Below are positions 50,274-60,304 of a stretch of DNA of 64,000 bases, one piece after another. Both the position numbers and the translations under genes were made by a program. This DNA comes from Chryseobacterium sp. GTDB taxonomy: Bacteria; Bacteroidota; Bacteroidia; Flavobacteriales; Weeksellaceae. The notes under the pieces are model-generated. The model ran no database searches. It was not told the DNA's origin and saw nothing but the letters and a program-made list of their open reading frames with translations. The stretch is taken from the NCBI RefSeq assembly GCF_029240215.1, contig NZ_JARBTK010000007.1, positions 1 to 64,000 of the forward strand. The letters run 5' to 3'. How positions within the stretch are numbered: the stretch's first letter is position 1; each line of letters opens with the position of its first letter.

Positions 50274-50398
50274 AATTTAATTTTGTTTTAAATATATATT
50301 TTATTTAATTAAAATCGTATCATCAATTTAAATCTAACCGACAAAAAATTTAGCAAAGAAATATCAAAAAAAATCTCAATATTTACCAAAATAAAACG

Positions 50399-50429
50399 AC
50401 AGCGCCCAAACTAAAAGCTTGGGCGCTGT
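50399..50429 (-). terminator. terminator-like hairpin
   Basis: acagcgcccaa...ttgggcgctgt. Confidence 0.65.
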
Positions 50430-50441
50430 CTATTGCAAAAT

Positions 50442-50840
50442 TTAATTCTTCTTAAACATGATCTCATCCAGCCTGGTCTGGTTAAGATAAATCTGCTGAA
50501 ACTCGATCGGCATATACTGATACAAAATGTTCCATTGTTGGTTGTCAGTATGTTTTTTTAAACTTCCGAACGATCTGATAAACAGATTTTCAATAATGTG
50601 TTTCACGTTGAATGTTCCATTTTTGTAAAGCCATTCCATCATTTTGATGTTCCGGTTGACGATATTGATTTTAGATTCCTGTAAAAGAACTTTCAGATAA
50701 TCGACAGTCGATTGAATGATTGCAGGAAAATTGTTCTGTGCAGAAAGTTGCGCTATTTCGTTCTGAATTGTTGGATAAAATATTTTCAAATGCTCAATTG
50801 CCTGAGTTTCATTAATAGTATCCGCTTCAAAATTCTTCAT
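50442..50840 (-). CDS. hypothetical protein
   Basis: 132-aa ORF followed by terminator. Confidence 0.7.
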   Translation of the reverse strand: MKNFEADTINETQAIEHLKIFYPTIQNEIAQLSAQNNFPAIIQSTVDYLKVLLQESKINIVNRNIKMMEWLYKNGTFNVKHIIENLFIRSFGSLKKHTDNQQWNILYQYMPIEFQQIYLNQTRLDEIMFKKN

Positions 50841-51338
50841 TGTTAAAATATTTTTTAAACATTCTAAGACTTACTAAAAGTGTACCAAAACCAACGGGAA
50901 ATTTAAAATAAATTGATTTTGTTTAATTTAAAAATTTAAATTTCAAATTCTTCTGGAATCCTTTATTTACCAATGATTTTGAGCTTTTAATACAATATAG
51001 TTTTTTGTAAGTGTTTGATTATTAAATCTAATTGTTTGTGTTGAATTTTAGAAATATGTAATCAAACATTTAAAATCTGTAATGAAATGGGAAACAAATT
51101 TATAAAAGCAATATTTTTTTACTGACAATTTATAACATAATAGATGTCTCTTCAATAATTAACTCATTAATTTGAAAATGTTAATTAAGAAACAAATAAT
51201 GGAAAGTGATTTTTTGATTTTAGAAATTTAAAAAAATCAAGTTAGCATTATTTTAAAGGATAATCAGTCTCAAAAAACAATTGAATTTCCAAGGAAATCT
51301 GACAGAAATGAAATGAATTTGAAATTAAAGCAAAGCAA

Positions 51339-51824
51339 TCAGCGAAGAAGCATATAAATTCCAACGCCAATACCGGCGTAAACAAGTACAGTTATAATGT
51401 CGGACAATGGTTTAGAGAAGCGTCTTTCTGTGATAGATTCAGCGTTGATTTGATTTTTATGTAATTTCAGGATTGCTTCAGGTTTATGTACTCGATGCGA
51501 AACCAGAGTGTCACCTTCCCATTTGTCAACTATTATTTTATACGATCTGCCATCAACTTTAATTTTATAATTTTTAGTAGGCCGAAGCTCATTTTGGATA
51601 TTGATAGGAACGAGTTCTTTTTCATTAACCGTTTGCGGTGATTTCTTATTTTGAGTTTCGGTTGCTGTATTGTTGAGTTGAGCCGAAGCAATATTACCAT
51701 CAACAGCTTTCTTCTTTGATTCCTGAATGTTTTCGGGTGGTAATGTCACGTGCTTTTTACGTTGATAAGTATAGCAACTCGTAACAAAAAATGATAGTAT
51801 AATGAGATATAGATATTTTTGCAT
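51339..51824 (-). CDS. hypothetical lipoprotein
   Basis: Lipobox FFVTSCYTY; C-terminal hydrophobic segment. Confidence 0.7.
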   Translation of the reverse strand: MQKYLYLIILSFFVTSCYTYQRKKHVTLPPENIQESKKKAVDGNIASAQLNNTATETQNKKSPQTVNEKELVPINIQNELRPTKNYKIKVDGRSYKIIVDKWEGDTLVSHRVHKPEAILKLHKNQINAESITERRFSKPLSDIITVLVYAGIGVGIYMLLR

Positions 51825-52010
51825 TATTCAAATTTAAGAATTAAACGCATTATTCTGTGTTTTCTTTTGAGGGATTTTGTTTTTCTAGAAAAAATGCCGA
51901 AAAACTCAATAAATTAAACGGTGTTGCATTGATGTGTTGAATCTACCTTTTATATCTTTTAGCGAAATCAAATTGTGCATTTTTGTTACCTTTTTATGGA
52001 AAAAAATAAT

Positions 52011-52043
52011 TTGTCCTTTTTAAGTCAGAGATTAATATCTTTG
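52011..52043 (+). promoter_or_regulatory. candidate promoter TTG-N22-TATCTTTG
   Basis: TTG 52011-52013, TATCTTTG 52036-52043, ATG at 52064. Confidence 0.55.
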
Positions 52044-52063
52044 CAGTCCACAAAAAATCAAAG

Positions 52064-53077
52064 ATGTTTTCAAAAATTGTAGTACACAGAGTCGGAAATA
52101 AAATCAACGGAGAATCTCTTTTACTTTCTCAGGAAGAGCTTGAGCTGGACGAAGGAACCGTAGAAATGCTGGAAAATTATTTTTTAGGATCATTTAAAAC
52201 TGAAGAAACTTATCAGTTTTATAGTGACTCTTACCTGGTCAATAATCCTGTTTACAGTTCTGTTTCCGAAATTTTTGAAGACAAAGCTAAATTCCTTTGG
52301 GAATCTGAAAACCTTGCCAAGCATCTTTTTGAAGCGGCAGAAAACCCGAGAGTTCAAGGAGGTGAGCTATTCGTTGTTTATTTTGAAGACGAACGAGAAA
52401 GCGACGAAAAAGTAGATAAAATCGGAATTTTTAAAACCGAAAAAAGAGAATCTTTCCTTAAAATTTTCCCTAAAAACGAATCATTTGAGATCGATAAAGA
52501 TCAGGGAATTAGCCTTTCAAAAATCGATAAAGCAGCGTTGATTTACAACAGCAGTAAAGAAAGCGGATATGTACTTTCTGTAGTAGACAACAACAAAAAC
52601 GGAGATATGTACTACTGGTTTGAAGATTTCCTGAAAGTAAAACAGCGTGACGATGAATATTTTCACACCCAGGAAGCGTTGATGGTTTATAAAGACTATA
52701 TCACCAAGCAGCTTCCGCAGGAATTTGAGGTTTCAAAGGCAGATCAGGCAGATTTTTTGAATCAGTCTATCAATTTTTTTAAGGAAAAAGAAGAATTTAA
52801 GTTAGATGATTTTACAGCTGAGGTTTTGAAAGACGAGCACGTAATTGAAAGTTTTAATAATTATAAAACCGATTACGAGCAGGAAATGCAGATCAATATT
52901 GCAGAAGAATTCCCGATCAGTGAGGCGGCGGTAAAAAAAACGCAGAGACATTTTAAAAGTATCATCAAATTAGATAAAAACTTCCATATTTACATCCACG
53001 GAGACCGGAAAATGCTTGAGCAGGGTCAGGATGAAAAAGGAAAATACTATATGCTTTACTTCGACAAAGAAGTGTAA
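52064..53077 (+). CDS. nucleoid-associated protein (NdpA/YejK-like)
   Basis: 337 aa; organisation VVHRVGNKINGESLLLS...YFEDERESDEKVDKIGIFKT...VDNNKNGDMYYWFEDFLKVKQRDDEYFHT. Confidence 0.82.
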   Translation: MFSKIVVHRVGNKINGESLLLSQEELELDEGTVEMLENYFLGSFKTEETYQFYSDSYLVNNPVYSSVSEIFEDKAKFLWESENLAKHLFEAAENPRVQGGELFVVYFEDERESDEKVDKIGIFKTEKRESFLKIFPKNESFEIDKDQGISLSKIDKAALIYNSSKESGYVLSVVDNNKNGDMYYWFEDFLKVKQRDDEYFHTQEALMVYKDYITKQLPQEFEVSKADQADFLNQSINFFKEKEEFKLDDFTAEVLKDEHVIESFNNYKTDYEQEMQINIAEEFPISEAAVKKTQRHFKSIIKLDKNFHIYIHGDRKMLEQGQDEKGKYYMLYFDKEV

Positions 53078-53321
53078 AATAGCATAGTAATTTTATGAAA
53101 TTCTCTTATTGATTTGTTTCTTATTATCCTAAGATTGATGAAGTCTTGATAGAAAAGTATTTAAAGATTATCAATTACCGCTGCGTAATCTGAAAATAAT
53201 GTTAAGAAAATATTAAAAAAATATAATTATTATTAATTATTGGTGTAAATTTCATCTCGTATACCACAAAGTAATTTTTAGGAAAAAAAATGATTAACTT
53301 TGATATCTTTAAGTGTTATTT

Positions 53322-55529
53322 ATGAATTTTGTTGAATGTCATGAGGAGCCCATCCATATTCCGGGCTACATACAAAGTTTTGGGTATCTGATTGGCATCG
53401 ATTCAGAATCTCATACCATTACTTTCTTCAGTGAAAATATTACAGATATTTTTAATGTTGAAAATTCTGAAATCTTTTTTGGAAAGAAATTATCAGATTT
53501 TCCGGTGCTTTTTCAGAGTGTTATGGCTTCTGATATTTTTGAATCTTTAGAAAATCTTACCAAAAGAGATAACGAAATTTATTTTGATAAAATTTTTATC
53601 GGAGAAAAAGAATATCACTTTTCTGTTTTTCGCAGTCAGGATCATATTTTCTTTGAATTTGAAGCAGTTATCAATAATCCTCATAAACGGATAACCAATA
53701 AATATGATAACTTCTACATCATTGATAACGAAAAAGAAATCTGGGATCAGCTTTTGGGGACACTTTTCAGTATCATCAATTATGACCGGATTATGGTCTA
53801 TAAATTCATGGAAGACGGTTCAGGTAAAGTGATAGCTGAAAAAACCAATGAAAATATAGAAAGTTATTTAGGCCTGCATTATCCCGAATCTGATATTCCG
53901 AGACAGGCACGCGAACTTTATAAAAAGAAAAGAAAAAGAATCTTCAGCAATGTATATTCTGAACCTGTGAAAATTCTCAGCAAAACGATTGACAAAATAG
54001 ATCTTACTTTTTCATCATCACGTGCAATGTCACCCATTCACGGGCAGTATGTCAAAAATTCCGGAGCATCGTCAAGTTTCAGCATTTCTATTATTATTGA
54101 TGATCAACTTTGGGGTTTGGTAACCTGTCAGAATTCTGAGCCCAAACATATTGATTTGGAAGACCGTGTACAGGCAGGAATTTTTACTGTTTTGGCATCC
54201 AATGCCTATTCATCGTTCAAATCAAAAAAAGAACTCGAATACCGTTTGGATTTAAGTTTAAAAGCTTCTCAGCTGAAATCTGAATTTTTAAAACACAATA
54301 CTTTATTTGAATCACTTGTCGAAAACAAATCTGCAATCAGAAACCTTCCTGAAGCAGACGGTTTGGCAGTTGTTTCTGAAAATTATATCGTAACAGACGG
54401 AATAACTCCGGAAAGGGAAACGATTCACAAAATTGTAGATTGGGCTTACCGGAATACGGAAGAAATGATTTTCATCAGCCGTAGTTTTCTTAAAGATTTT
54501 GGCGAAGAATTAGGTCTTGACGAAACGGTGGGCGGAATTGTTATTTATTTTGTTGAAAAAAGTAAAAATGAACTGCTAATGTGGTTCAGAAAAGAATTTG
54601 ACGACCATATCAACTGGGCAGGAAATCCGGAAAAGAAAATCGAAGTGTTTTCTCAAAATGGGGAAGAGAAAAAAATCGTTTCACCAAGAACGTCTTTTGA
54701 AGTTTTTACAGAAGACATTAAAGGAAATTCCAGAAGATGGAGCAGCAGAAACGAAATTGCGATACAGGCTGTACGTGATGTGATTTTAGAAACTTCTCAC
54801 AAGCAATACGTTACAATAAAAAGACTAAATGAACAGCTTAAAAAAGTAAACGAAGAACTGGATAGTTTCTCATACACGATTTCCCATGATTTGGGAACTC
54901 CATTGACTGTCATGAAACTGAACGCTCAGATGTTGCTGAAGAGCCTTTCTGAAACTTCAGATAAAAATAAGCATAAGATCAGCTCAATTATTGATGAAAT
55001 CGACAATATGGCTGAAATGATGCACGATGTATTGCAGCTAAGCCGTGCAAAACACAGTGAAATTGAACTTGAAAATATCGAAACTCAGCAAACGATCGAG
55101 AAGATTACCGAGAATGCCAAATTGACTTTTGACAGTCCGAACAGTATCGTGATTATCAAAAATTGTCCGAGCGTTCTGGCAGATAAAACTTTGCTGCATC
55201 AGGTTTTCCTGAATATTATCAACAACGCCATCAAATATTCGTCTAAACAGGATCAGCCAACCGTACAGATTGAAGGGACAGAAGAAGGTGATCAGGTGAT
55301 CTACCGAATCACAGACAACGGCATCGGAATTCCCGAAACTGAGAAACACAGAATGTTTAAGATCTTCAACAGAATGGATAATGCCAGAAAATTCAAAGGA
55401 AACGGAATCGGCCTTTCTATCGTTCACAGGATTATGAACAGAATCGGCGGAAATGTAGATTACGAAAGCAATAATAACGGAACCTGTTTTATTTTGACGT
55501 TCCAAAACCCTAAATTTGTGGAACTTTAA
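53322..55529 (+). CDS. bacteriophytochrome histidine kinase (PAS-GAF-PHY-HisKA-HATPase)
   Basis: MNFVECHEEPIHIPGYIQSFGYLI with N-terminal Cys; YPESDIPRQAREL; MSPIHGQYVKN; PRTSF tongue motif; SYTISHDLGTPLTVMKLN; N/G-box HATPase. Confidence 0.93.
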   Translation: MNFVECHEEPIHIPGYIQSFGYLIGIDSESHTITFFSENITDIFNVENSEIFFGKKLSDFPVLFQSVMASDIFESLENLTKRDNEIYFDKIFIGEKEYHFSVFRSQDHIFFEFEAVINNPHKRITNKYDNFYIIDNEKEIWDQLLGTLFSIINYDRIMVYKFMEDGSGKVIAEKTNENIESYLGLHYPESDIPRQARELYKKKRKRIFSNVYSEPVKILSKTIDKIDLTFSSSRAMSPIHGQYVKNSGASSSFSISIIIDDQLWGLVTCQNSEPKHIDLEDRVQAGIFTVLASNAYSSFKSKKELEYRLDLSLKASQLKSEFLKHNTLFESLVENKSAIRNLPEADGLAVVSENYIVTDGITPERETIHKIVDWAYRNTEEMIFISRSFLKDFGEELGLDETVGGIVIYFVEKSKNELLMWFRKEFDDHINWAGNPEKKIEVFSQNGEEKKIVSPRTSFEVFTEDIKGNSRRWSSRNEIAIQAVRDVILETSHKQYVTIKRLNEQLKKVNEELDSFSYTISHDLGTPLTVMKLNAQMLLKSLSETSDKNKHKISSIIDEIDNMAEMMHDVLQLSRAKHSEIELENIETQQTIEKITENAKLTFDSPNSIVIIKNCPSVLADKTLLHQVFLNIINNAIKYSSKQDQPTVQIEGTEEGDQVIYRITDNGIGIPETEKHRMFKIFNRMDNARKFKGNGIGLSIVHRIMNRIGGNVDYESNNNGTCFILTFQNPKFVEL

Positions 55530-55542
55530 ATCTAATCAAACA

Positions 55543-56094
55543 ATGGTATCTGAATATCTAAAACAAAACACAGCTGAGTTTCATGATGCAGCCGAAAAAC
55601 TATTTAGCTCTGATAAAATTTTCAGCAAAACTTTCACTTTAGAAGATTATAAAAAAATAATCAATACCAATTATCTGATGCTTCTTCACAGTGAAGACAA
55701 AATCTTCAGCAGTCTTTCTGAGAAATTCTCTGAAAAACTTCATTTAGATAAAAGAATAAAACTTCCTTTGATAGAAAAAGATCTGGCAAGTTTAGCATTA
55801 GAAAACCAAACGACAACTCATACCCTTGAATTTGCGAATGAGCATGAAGCTTTGGGAGCAATGTACGTGATTGAAGGTTCTACTTTGGGTGGAAACGTAA
55901 TCGCAAAACAGCTTTCAAAAACGGAAGGTTTTGATGATGTGACATTCAATTTTTTCGGGTGTTATCAGGAAAATACAGGACCGATGTGGAAGAACTTCAA
56001 AGAGGTTTTGGATACTGAAGTGATTGAAGAAAACTACAATGAAGTATTATCAGGAGCCAAAAAATTATATACATTTTTACTAAGCGTTAATTAA
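55543..56094 (+). CDS. biliverdin-producing heme oxygenase (bacteriophytochrome-associated type)
   Basis: LKQNTAEFHDAAEKLF; EALGAMYVIEGSTLGGNVIAKQL; starts 13 bp after bacteriophytochrome stop. Confidence 0.88.
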   Translation: MVSEYLKQNTAEFHDAAEKLFSSDKIFSKTFTLEDYKKIINTNYLMLLHSEDKIFSSLSEKFSEKLHLDKRIKLPLIEKDLASLALENQTTTHTLEFANEHEALGAMYVIEGSTLGGNVIAKQLSKTEGFDDVTFNFFGCYQENTGPMWKNFKEVLDTEVIEENYNEVLSGAKKLYTFLLSVN

Positions 56095-56111
56095 TTTCCT
56101 TAAATAATAAT

Positions 56112-56150
56112 TAAAATTCCCGAAAGATTGCTCAATTTTTCGGGAATTTG
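56112..56150 (+). terminator. terminator-like hairpin
   Basis: aaaattcccgaaagattgctcaatttttcgggaattt. Confidence 0.6.
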
Positions 56151-56264
56151 TACATTTGGGAGGCAAAAATTAAAAGCTAAACAAAAAATAAATAATTAAA
56201 AAAAAGTAACATTATGAAACTATAAAGTTCCATAATACCATTAAAAACAATAAATAAATATATT

Positions 56265-57191
56265 ATGAAAGTAACTGTAGTAGGTGCAGGCGCTGTAGGA
56301 GCAAGTTGTGCAGAATACATCGCAATGAAAGACTTCTGTTCGGAAGTAGTTTTAGTAGATATCAAAGAAGGTTTTGCTGAAGGAAAAGCAATGGACTTGA
56401 TGCAGACTGCATCTCTGAACGGATTTGATACAAAAATTACCGGAACAACAGGAGATTACAGCAAAACAGCAGGTTCTCATGTAGCAGTAATCACTTCCGG
56501 AATTCCAAGAAAACCGGGAATGACAAGAGAAGAATTGATCGGTATCAACGCAGGAATCGTAAAAGAAGTTACTGAAAATTTAGTAAAAAATTCTCCTGAA
56601 GTCATTATCATTGTGGTTTCCAACCCAATGGATACGATGGCTTATCTGGTACACAAAACTTCAGGTCTTCCTAAGCACAAGATCATCGGAATGGGTGGTG
56701 CTTTAGACTCTGCAAGATTCAAATACAGATTGGCAGAAGCTTTGGAAGCTCCAATCTCTGACGTAGACGGAATGGTAATCGCTGCTCACAGTGATACTGG
56801 AATGCTACCTCTATTAAGCAAAGCAACAAGAAACGGAGTTCCTGTAACTGAGTTCCTTGATGATGCAAAACAAAAATATGTAATCGAAGAAACTAAAGTT
56901 GGTGGAGCTACATTGACTAAATTGTTGGGTACTTCAGCTTGGTATGCTCCGGGTGCGGCAGTTTCTGTAATGGTTCAGGCAATTGCTTGTGATCAAAAGA
57001 AAATGATCCCTTGTTCATTAATGCTAGACGGAGAATATGGCGAAAGCGATATCTGCTTGGGTGTTCCTGCAATCATCGGGAAAAACGGTGTTGAAAGCAT
57101 TGTCAACATATCTTTAACTGAAGAAGAGAAAGCTAAATTTGCTGAAGCTGCACAAGCAGTAAGAGAAGTAAATGGTGATTTGAAGTTTTAA
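56265..57191 (+). CDS. mdh: malate dehydrogenase
   Basis: MKVTVVGAGAVGASCAEYIA, TSGIPRKPGMTREELIGINAGIV, VVSNPMDTMAYL, MGGALDSARFKYRLAEAL. Confidence 0.95.
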   Translation: MKVTVVGAGAVGASCAEYIAMKDFCSEVVLVDIKEGFAEGKAMDLMQTASLNGFDTKITGTTGDYSKTAGSHVAVITSGIPRKPGMTREELIGINAGIVKEVTENLVKNSPEVIIIVVSNPMDTMAYLVHKTSGLPKHKIIGMGGALDSARFKYRLAEALEAPISDVDGMVIAAHSDTGMLPLLSKATRNGVPVTEFLDDAKQKYVIEETKVGGATLTKLLGTSAWYAPGAAVSVMVQAIACDQKKMIPCSLMLDGEYGESDICLGVPAIIGKNGVESIVNISLTEEEKAKFAEAAQAVREVNGDLKF

Positions 57192-57210
57192 TTTTTATTA
57201 AACTTATCAT

Positions 57211-57248
57211 AAATACGAAGCCTGAAATTTATTTCAGGCTTCGTATTT
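57211..57248 (+). terminator. Rho-independent terminator
   Basis: aaatacgaagcctgaaatttatttcaggcttcgtattt. Confidence 0.8.
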
Positions 57249-57354
57249 GATTTTGAATAAATAATTTACGACAGTTTTACAAATCTTTATAACCTCTTTT
57301 ATAACTACCAACAGGGGGTTAGGTAAGGGGGGTAAAGCCCCTTTGGAAGTGGCT

Positions 57355-57530
57355 GTGACCGGTTGTTCAAGTGTTTATTGGCTGTTGTGAAGTGTCTACA
57401 GATATTTATCTAACGGGTTGGAGACACTTTCTCAAGTTGTCGGAGGCAGTTATACCAATGGTCGGAAGTAGTTTTTAAGTGCCTTGACATACTTATATAA
57501 CCTCATCTATACACTTTTGTAAATGATTAC
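57355..57530. repeat. weak degenerate repeat, about 22-bp period, about 8 units
   Basis: cagatatttatctaacgggttg / gagacactttctcaagttgtcg / gaggcagttataccaatggtcg / gaagtagtttttaagtgccttg at 22-bp steps. Confidence 0.5.
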
Positions 57531-57568
57531 AGATGGTCGGAGAAGGGGCAAATGGATCTACATCAATA

Positions 57569-57591
57569 GGGTCGGGCTAAAGCCCGACTAC
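57569..57591. repeat. REP-like palindrome
   Basis: gtcgggct-aa-agcccgac, perfect 8-bp complementary arms. Confidence 0.7.
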
Positions 57592-57660
57592 AATTAAAGG
57601 TTTCAAATCTGGCTTCAACCAAATTTATTTTAAAAAATAGATCAACTCTTTAAGATTAGA

Positions 57661-57700
57661 AAAATTCTCGATACGCTTCGCTACTCGAACTGACGGAGTA
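57661..57700. repeat. dispersed element, family B, partial copy
   Basis: aaaattctcgatacgcttcgctactcgaactgacgg matches the right half of 39130-39251. Confidence 0.65.
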
Positions 57701-57722
57701 TTAGAGTTAGTTTTGAGAGAAA

Positions 57723-58112
57723 TTACTTTACAACGGTCGCTTCCATTTCGACTTTCAAGGTTTCGAATAGTGTTTTTACTTCTATGACCGTACTTGCCTG
57801 CTGAATACCGTGTTGGGTAATCCAGTTTTGCCAGAGGTCAAAGTTTTCGAAAAATGCAGGATGATCTGTCGTGTAAACATTAAGACGAACAATATTTTTC
57901 AGTTCAAAATCTGCCTTTAAGATTACTTTTTCCAGATTTTCAAAGGTCTTGATGATTTGTGTTCTCATATCTGCATCGTTTGAGATCCCATTATCATCGA
58001 TAGCAGTCTGTCCGGAAACATACAGTGTGCTCTGTACGTTTTTTACTTCTACTGCCTGTACGTAATTTCTTGTGTCCTGCCATTTCCACGGGTTGATGAT
58101 TCTTTTTTCCAT
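57723..58112 (-). CDS. RidA family protein
   Basis: 129 aa; TLYVSGQTAIDDNG, IVRLNVYTTDHPAFF, QQASTVIEVKTL. Confidence 0.9.
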   Translation of the reverse strand: MEKRIINPWKWQDTRNYVQAVEVKNVQSTLYVSGQTAIDDNGISNDADMRTQIIKTFENLEKVILKADFELKNIVRLNVYTTDHPAFFENFDLWQNWITQHGIQQASTVIEVKTLFETLKVEMEATVVK

Positions 58113-58189
58113 GCTGAATTTATTTAATTAAACAATGAAACAAAGTTCTCACAGTTGCAGAAATTTGTTGTGTGACCTGTGTCACAATT

Positions 58190-58759
58190 TTATTTTGAAT
58201 CTGCAAATAAACGGCTCAGAGTTTCTCGGGAAACACCAAGATATGAAGCCAATACTGTTTTAGGAATTCTCTGTAAAAGAGTGGGATATGATTGAAGAAG
58301 CTGCTCGTATCGTTCTTTCGCAGTTAATGTAAGCAAAGACAATATTCTTTTTTGATTGGCAATATGTCCGCCGATGGCTTTTTTTAGAAAGAAATGTTCC
58401 ATTTTAGGAATCTGACTGCAGAGTTTTTCGTAGTCTTTAAATGATAAGCTAAGAACTTCCGTTTCTTCCAGACACTGTAAAAATTGGGTGGCTTTCGATT
58501 GCGTGTAAAACGCCATGTAGTCGGTTTCCCACCAGTCTTCCATTGAAAAAGAAATGATGTGCTCTTTGGCTCCCCTATCATTAATAAAGAGTTTCATTAA
58601 TCCGGAAATAATAAAGTAAACATCTTCCACAGTATCATTTTCACGAATAACAAATTCTCTTTTTGAAAATTTTTTAGAATGAAAACAAGATTTGATCAGT
58701 TCAAATTCTTCGTCTGCGAGCGGGATGATTTTTTCAATGTGGGTTCTGAGGATATTCAT
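58190..58759 (-). CDS. Crp/Fnr family transcriptional regulator
   Basis: cNMP-binding-like domain and C-terminal HTH RIPKTVLASYLGVSRETLSRLF. Confidence 0.9.
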   Translation of the reverse strand: MNILRTHIEKIIPLADEEFELIKSCFHSKKFSKREFVIRENDTVEDVYFIISGLMKLFINDRGAKEHIISFSMEDWWETDYMAFYTQSKATQFLQCLEETEVLSLSFKDYEKLCSQIPKMEHFFLKKAIGGHIANQKRILSLLTLTAKERYEQLLQSYPTLLQRIPKTVLASYLGVSRETLSRLFADSK

Positions 58760-58860
58760 TAAAAAATAAATTAGATAATCATTATATGCGAATGATAAAT
58801 ATAATAAAGTTAGTCTTTTAAGAAAATATCAAATATTTTAAATGCTTATATATAATTCAC

Positions 58861-59769
58861 TTAAAAACAATCTGTCACCAATTCCATATTCGTCATTGCT
58901 CCGGCTACATTCCCGGTCATCACGGCATTGGAAACTGCGCGCATCATCGAAGAATTGTCACCACAAACGAAAAGTCCCGGAACATTTGTTTTCTGAAACT
59001 GATCTGTCTTGATGTGACCAAAGTCGGTCAATCCACAACCGAGCTTTTCCGGAATATCGGAATGCTGTAGAAAAGGAAAAGCTCCGTATACAGCCTCAAA
59101 ATTTATTTCTTTTCCATCTTCAAAAACAAGACTTTTTACATAACCATTTTCATGTGTGAGTTCTGTGATTTCTATTTCAATGATTTCAATATTGTTGCGA
59201 ACAAGTTTTTCCAATTGTTCATCTGTAAAACTTGCTTTGCCTCTGGTAAGAATTGTGACATCTTCCGTTAGATTTTTAACAAGTGAAGATAGGTGTATCG
59301 CTCTGTCTCCGTTGGCAATAATTCCGGTTTTCTTTCCTCTGTATTCGTAACCGTGACAGTACGGACAGTGAATCAAAGAAATTCCCCAAGATTCTTTAAA
59401 ACCTTTAATATCAGGAATTTCATCTGTAATTCCTGTTGCAGTGATCAGTTTTTTTGAATTAAATTTTTCACCGTTTTCAGTGATAACTTCAAATCCTGAA
59501 TCTGTCTTTTTGGCTGAAACTGCTTTCCCATTATAAAATTCAACTGTTTCATATTCTCTGACCTGATTTTTCGCTAAAGTTGAAATTTCTGAGGGCGAAC
59601 TACCGTCCTGAGTCAGAAAATTATGAGAATGCGGTGTCTGTTGGTTACACGGTTTTCCGTTATCAATGACTAAAGTTTTTCTTAAAGATCTTCCTAAAGA
59701 CATTGCAGCAGAAAGTCCTGCATAGCTTCCGCCGATGATGATGACGTCAAATAGTGTATTTTCATTCAT
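58861..59769 (-). CDS. NAD(P)/FAD-dependent oxidoreductase (thioredoxin reductase-like)
   Basis: DVIIIGGSYAGLSAAMSLGRS, HCPYCHGYEYRGKK (CxxC), GLFVCGDNSSMMRAVSNAVMTGNVAG. Confidence 0.92.
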   Translation of the reverse strand: MNENTLFDVIIIGGSYAGLSAAMSLGRSLRKTLVIDNGKPCNQQTPHSHNFLTQDGSSPSEISTLAKNQVREYETVEFYNGKAVSAKKTDSGFEVITENGEKFNSKKLITATGITDEIPDIKGFKESWGISLIHCPYCHGYEYRGKKTGIIANGDRAIHLSSLVKNLTEDVTILTRGKASFTDEQLEKLVRNNIEIIEIEITELTHENGYVKSLVFEDGKEINFEAVYGAFPFLQHSDIPEKLGCGLTDFGHIKTDQFQKTNVPGLFVCGDNSSMMRAVSNAVMTGNVAGAMTNMELVTDCF

Positions 59770-59892
59770 AATTTTAGAGTTTTGTTGTTTAGAATTGATG
59801 TAATAGCAACTTTATCCTATAAAAGTTTTTGTTGAATTACTTGCCAAAGTTAAACAATTATTTTATTATTGCAATATTGTCGCATTAATAAA

Positions 59893-60267
59893 ATGAAAAG
59901 AAGAAGTACCCCTACCAAAGAAGCGGTTTTAACTTTGCTTACCAATACCGGAAAAGCAATGAGCCAGGATGCCATTGAAAAAAAAATCCAAATGAATATA
60001 GATCGTGCAACGATTTATCGCGTGCTCAACCGTTTTTGCGAAGACGGAATTCTTCACAGGATTGTGGCAGAAGACGGCAAACAGTATTTTGCAGTCTGCA
60101 TCAGATGTGATGAAAAAAAACTTGCTGATCATCATTTTCATTTTCGATGTACAGCTTGTCAGACCATAGAATGTCTTCCTGTCCCGGTGCAGTTTTCTTT
60201 ACCACAAGGTTATCATGTGGAAAGCGTGAATTGTATTTTGACGGGTATTTGTAAGGATTGTGCGTAG
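59893..60267 (+). CDS. Fur family transcriptional regulator
   Basis: RATIYRVLNRFCEDGILHRI, HHFHFRCTACQTIECL, GICKDCA; start set at ATG 59893. Confidence 0.9.
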   Translation: MKRRSTPTKEAVLTLLTNTGKAMSQDAIEKKIQMNIDRATIYRVLNRFCEDGILHRIVAEDGKQYFAVCIRCDEKKLADHHFHFRCTACQTIECLPVPVQFSLPQGYHVESVNCILTGICKDCA

Positions 60268-60304
60268 TCAAAATTTAATCTGAATACTTGCTTTTATAGA
60301 AAAA

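Noticed and set aside
55038-55505. 155-aa minus-strand ORF inside the bacteriophytochrome gene
   Set aside because: Antisense to the conserved kinase domain; no recognisable protein features
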